From: Spirochaetaceae bacterium
GTDB lineage: Bacteria > Spirochaetota > Spirochaetia > UBA9216
Assembly (NCBI GenBank): GCA_028527945.1
Contig: JAQQAK010000192.1
Coordinates: 1 to 6,630, forward strand
DNA: 6,630 nt
Direction of reading: 5' to 3'
The position numbers and the translations under genes are program-made. A model generated the notes under the pieces. That model worked only from the letters and a program-made list of their open reading frames with translations. It had not been told where the DNA came from and did no database searches. Within the stretch, counting starts at the first letter, position 1. Each line of letters starts with the position of its first letter. Of the stretch, positions 4,545 through 6,630 are shown one piece after another.

Positions 4545-6557
4545 TTATTCTGAAATAGGACTAACTGTTATAGAGCCGTCTTTATTGTTTTCAATTGTTC
4601 CGACAAGCTCTCCGCCATCTTCAACATTTACACTTGAGACGAGACAAGAGCTTGTTACAATCCATTTACCACCATCTTTGATAGTAACATTTACATTATT
4701 ACAGCCGTTCCAGTGAACCTGATTTTTAACATGTCCAAGATTATCAGCAGCAGACCAATCACCATCGCCAACCTCAAAATCTTTAACAAGATGACTAAAC
4801 TCTCCAGCAGAAATCAAACCAGTCAGACTTGCGCCCTTATCGATGGTGATATTCATTGTTGTAGCACCATTACGACCTACATATCCGGAAGAATTCCACA
4901 TATCACCTTTGTAATCTCCATTTGTCAGAGATGTATTACAGACCCAGCCTGAATCAAAAGTAGCGCCTTCTGCAGTAAAAGAGCTGCTGAATCCTTCAGC
5001 TTCATGAAACTTTGAATTAAAAGTAAGCATGTGCTTTTTATTATAATGTCCATAAAATGGCTCTTCTGGCCCCCATATAGTTTCAGTATCAAGACCTACA
5101 TAATCATCATCGTTATCCATAATCTGAACCAGAACATTAGAGTCCGATTTAATATCAGCAGCATCAATATTAATTTCGGTATTAACCTTTTTTATAAGAA
5201 ATACTGCGTCGCCGGTTTCTATAGAAGTGCCTTTTTTGATATTAATAACATTCCAGTCATTATTAGAATTAGAATGACATTCAAATCCAAAATTCTTGGA
5301 CTTTATAGAAGACGGAACAACTCCTGATGCTTTTTGGCTTTTTACTGTTGTTACCAAATCACCTGGAATACCAAAAGCCTTAGTTCTATCACTTGTGTCT
5401 CTGGTACTAATATCAGTTTTGTTTAGTTTATAAATATCTACAGAAGTTCCCTCTGTATAACTATCCAAATTAACAAGACCGCCGCACAAGATTATACCAA
5501 TTGTATCAACATCCATTCTGACACCGTAATAATCCTGCTGGCAATTCACAATGTCATAAACCCCATATCCTGATTTATCTACATTTATATCTGAGTTTAT
5601 AACAGTTAAGTGCATCCAACCCTGAGGATCTCCACCTACTCTTGAATCTGTAGAAAGGGCTGCCCAACCTTTTGCAGAAATTTCAGAATCTACATAGGTA
5701 GCAGTTGAATAATTGCCCATTATGTTACTTGTTCTGGCGTTTCCAACTGCTCCATCCAAACCAAGAACCCATGGAGGAGTAACCATAATATCCTGATCAG
5801 CGTTTGAAATATATCCTTCATAAACCTGTCCGCCCTCACTGCTGATAGTTGAATTATCAACAACAAGACTACCGCCTTCATCTACAAAAAGAGCTAATTT
5901 ACCAACTCCTTCAGTTTTAATTTCTGAATTATTAATAAACAGCAAACCGTTATCACCACTTACAGTGATAGCAGAGCCAAGACCAGCAAAATCATTTGTA
6001 TTTGACCCATCCGCGTTTTTTCCATTTAGTATTATAGAAGCGTCATTTATAGAATACTTTGCGTTATCAACAATAAAACTGGAAAAATCACCGCTTTCGC
6101 CATTTATAGAAATACCATTTGCTTCAGAAGCATCAACACCTTCCTTGTTCAAAGTGCTGAAAACCGACTTTTGCTCATTTAATCCTTTTTCGTCTATATA
6201 ATAAGCTGTACGAAAAGGCGGAGTTGTTGTAGAACCGTTCCAAGGGTAACTACCCATAAACTCAGTATCTTTAGTAACAACCATCTGGACATTGGAATAA
6301 GTTCCAGGAACAATAGGAGTTTCAGTACCATCAACAAGCATTGTTAAATAAAAGCCTTCAGGAGCTTTATATAATTTATCTTGCTCAATTTGGTACTGCT
6401 CAAACGTGCTTGTTGAATTAATAATTACTGTTTCTAAAGTGCTTTGTAAATTGTTATTTGCGTCTTCCGCAAAAACTGGCACAAAAGAAGTAATTATTAA
6501 AAGAAAAAACAACAAACTTTTCTGAATAAGCACAGGTGATTTTCGATTTAATATCAT
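4545..6557 (-). CDS. Secreted, Asn/Asp/Gly/Ser-rich beta-helix-like surface or extracellular protein
   Basis: A 670-residue protein with a clear N-terminal signal peptide: basic NRKSPVLIQK, a hydrophobic core LLFFLLIITSF, and the cleavage site PVFA/ED at about 30/31. It therefore leaves the cytoplasm. There is no lipobox Cys, LPxTG, S-layer-homology or autotransporter domain, and no later membrane segment. The body has irregular strand-turn units such as LLFINNSEIKTEG (205-217), LVVDNSTISSEG (231-242), ATYVDSEISAKG (286-297), LTVINSDINVDKSG (317-330), TTMNITIDKGASLTG (566-580) and NVNVTIKDGGKW (621-632). This is the look of a right-handed parallel beta-helix, as in adhesins and polysaccharide-acting proteins. 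Six Cys (339, 358, 427, 540, 619, 638) are all in the second half and could form disulfides. No catalytic residues are recognised, so no activity is assigned. GAGG lies 5 nt before the ATG, supporting this start. It is a monocistronic unit with its own terminator. Confidence 0.75.
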   Translation of the reverse strand: MILNRKSPVLIQKSLLFFLLIITSFVPVFAEDANNNLQSTLETVIINSTSTFEQYQIEQDKLYKAPEGFYLTMLVDGTETPIVPGTYSNVQMVVTKDTEFMGSYPWNGSTTTPPFRTAYYIDEKGLNEQKSVFSTLNKEGVDASEANGISINGESGDFSSFIVDNAKYSINDASIILNGKNADGSNTNDFAGLGSAITVSGDNGLLFINNSEIKTEGVGKLALFVDEGGSLVVDNSTISSEGGQVYEGYISNADQDIMVTPPWVLGLDGAVGNARTSNIMGNYSTATYVDSEISAKGWAALSTDSRVGGDPQGWMHLTVINSDINVDKSGYGVYDIVNCQQDYYGVRMDVDTIGIILCGGLVNLDSYTEGTSVDIYKLNKTDISTRDTSDRTKAFGIPGDLVTTVKSQKASGVVPSSIKSKNFGFECHSNSNNDWNVINIKKGTSIETGDAVFLIKKVNTEINIDAADIKSDSNVLVQIMDNDDDYVGLDTETIWGPEEPFYGHYNKKHMLTFNSKFHEAEGFSSSFTAEGATFDSGWVCNTSLTNGDYKGDMWNSSGYVGRNGATTMNITIDKGASLTGLISAGEFSHLVKDFEVGDGDWSAADNLGHVKNQVHWNGCNNVNVTIKDGGKWIVTSSCLVSSVNVEDGGELVGTIENNKDGSITVSPISE

Positions 6558-6562
6558 AGTTG

Positions 6563-6566
6563 CCTC
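6563..6566 (-). promoter_or_regulatory. Shine-Dalgarno site of the secreted-protein gene
   Basis: On the minus strand GTGAGGCAACT precedes the ATG, with GAGG spaced 5 nt from it. It is the clearest ribosome-binding site on the minus strand and fixes the start that gives an intact signal peptide. Further upstream (6571-6630) the DNA is AT-rich. A short inverted repeat GGTTT/AAACC (6584-6588 with 6594-6598) is present, but no convincing -35/-10 pair was found. Confidence 0.7.
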
Positions 6567-6630
6567 ACATAAAATTATTTTAAGGTTTACAAAAAACCAT
6601 TATTTCGTTTTTAATCTATTCATATTCAGG

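Noticed and set aside
4142..5231. The 14-base string TCTATAGAAGTGCC occurs at 4142-4155 and 5218-5231
   Set aside because: Both copies encode the same short peptide GTSIET in unrelated proteins, with no extended similarity around them; this is coincidence rather than a repeat.
1..6630. CRISPR arrays, tRNA or rRNA genes, complete insertion sequences, riboswitches
   Set aside because: No regularly spaced repeats, cloverleaf, transposase frame or recognisable aptamer was found on either strand by reading.

Overview
The window is AT-rich bacterial DNA with compact genes. It suggests a strictly anaerobic, diderm, host- or gut-associated bacterium. The best fit is a spirochaete of the Treponema type. 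This rests on an anaerobic sensory [FeFe]-hydrogenase-like gene, a secreted protein with a plain signal-peptidase-I leader and no wall-anchor motif, and a small helical protein that resembles ones I loosely associate with treponemes. No rRNA or database match backs this, so the lineage is a guess.

Left block, 1-2720, plus strand: a tight operon-like run of four genes. First is the C-terminal end of a receiver-domain protein, probably a hybrid histidine kinase, cut by the window edge. Next is a small RsbT/RsbW-like ATP-binding kinase, then a protein of the sensory [FeFe]-hydrogenase family (HydS/HsfB, group C/D), then a TrmH-type tRNA 2'-O-methyltransferase. The last two junctions are ATGA overlaps, so translation is probably coupled. 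The kinase plus hydrogenase-like pair, with a phosphorelay receiver upstream, looks like a H2- or redox-sensing signalling module rather than an energy-conserving hydrogenase. No diaphorase, maturase or bulk hydrogenase subunit is visible.

Middle, 2721-3078: a gene-free stretch. It holds a GC-richer island with several short hairpins, bracketed by an 11-bp direct repeat, followed by an AT-rich promoter region. The promoter is placed so close to the next ATG that the transcript could be leaderless. The gene that follows (3079-3684) encodes an unrecognised 201-residue cytosolic helical protein.

Right block, minus strand: a Nudix hydrolase of the CoA-diphosphatase (NudL-like) type runs convergently to the helical protein with only 9 bp between the stop codons. 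Beyond it lies a 670-residue secreted, Asn/Asp/Gly/Ser-rich protein with beta-helix-like strand repeats and a clear signal peptide. A strong intrinsic terminator (14-bp perfect stem) separates these two minus-strand genes.

The most notable content is the sensory hydrogenase module. The hydrogenase-like protein keeps all four cysteines expected to hold the H-cluster cubane but has Ser in place of the proton-transfer Cys, together with other second-sphere substitutions.
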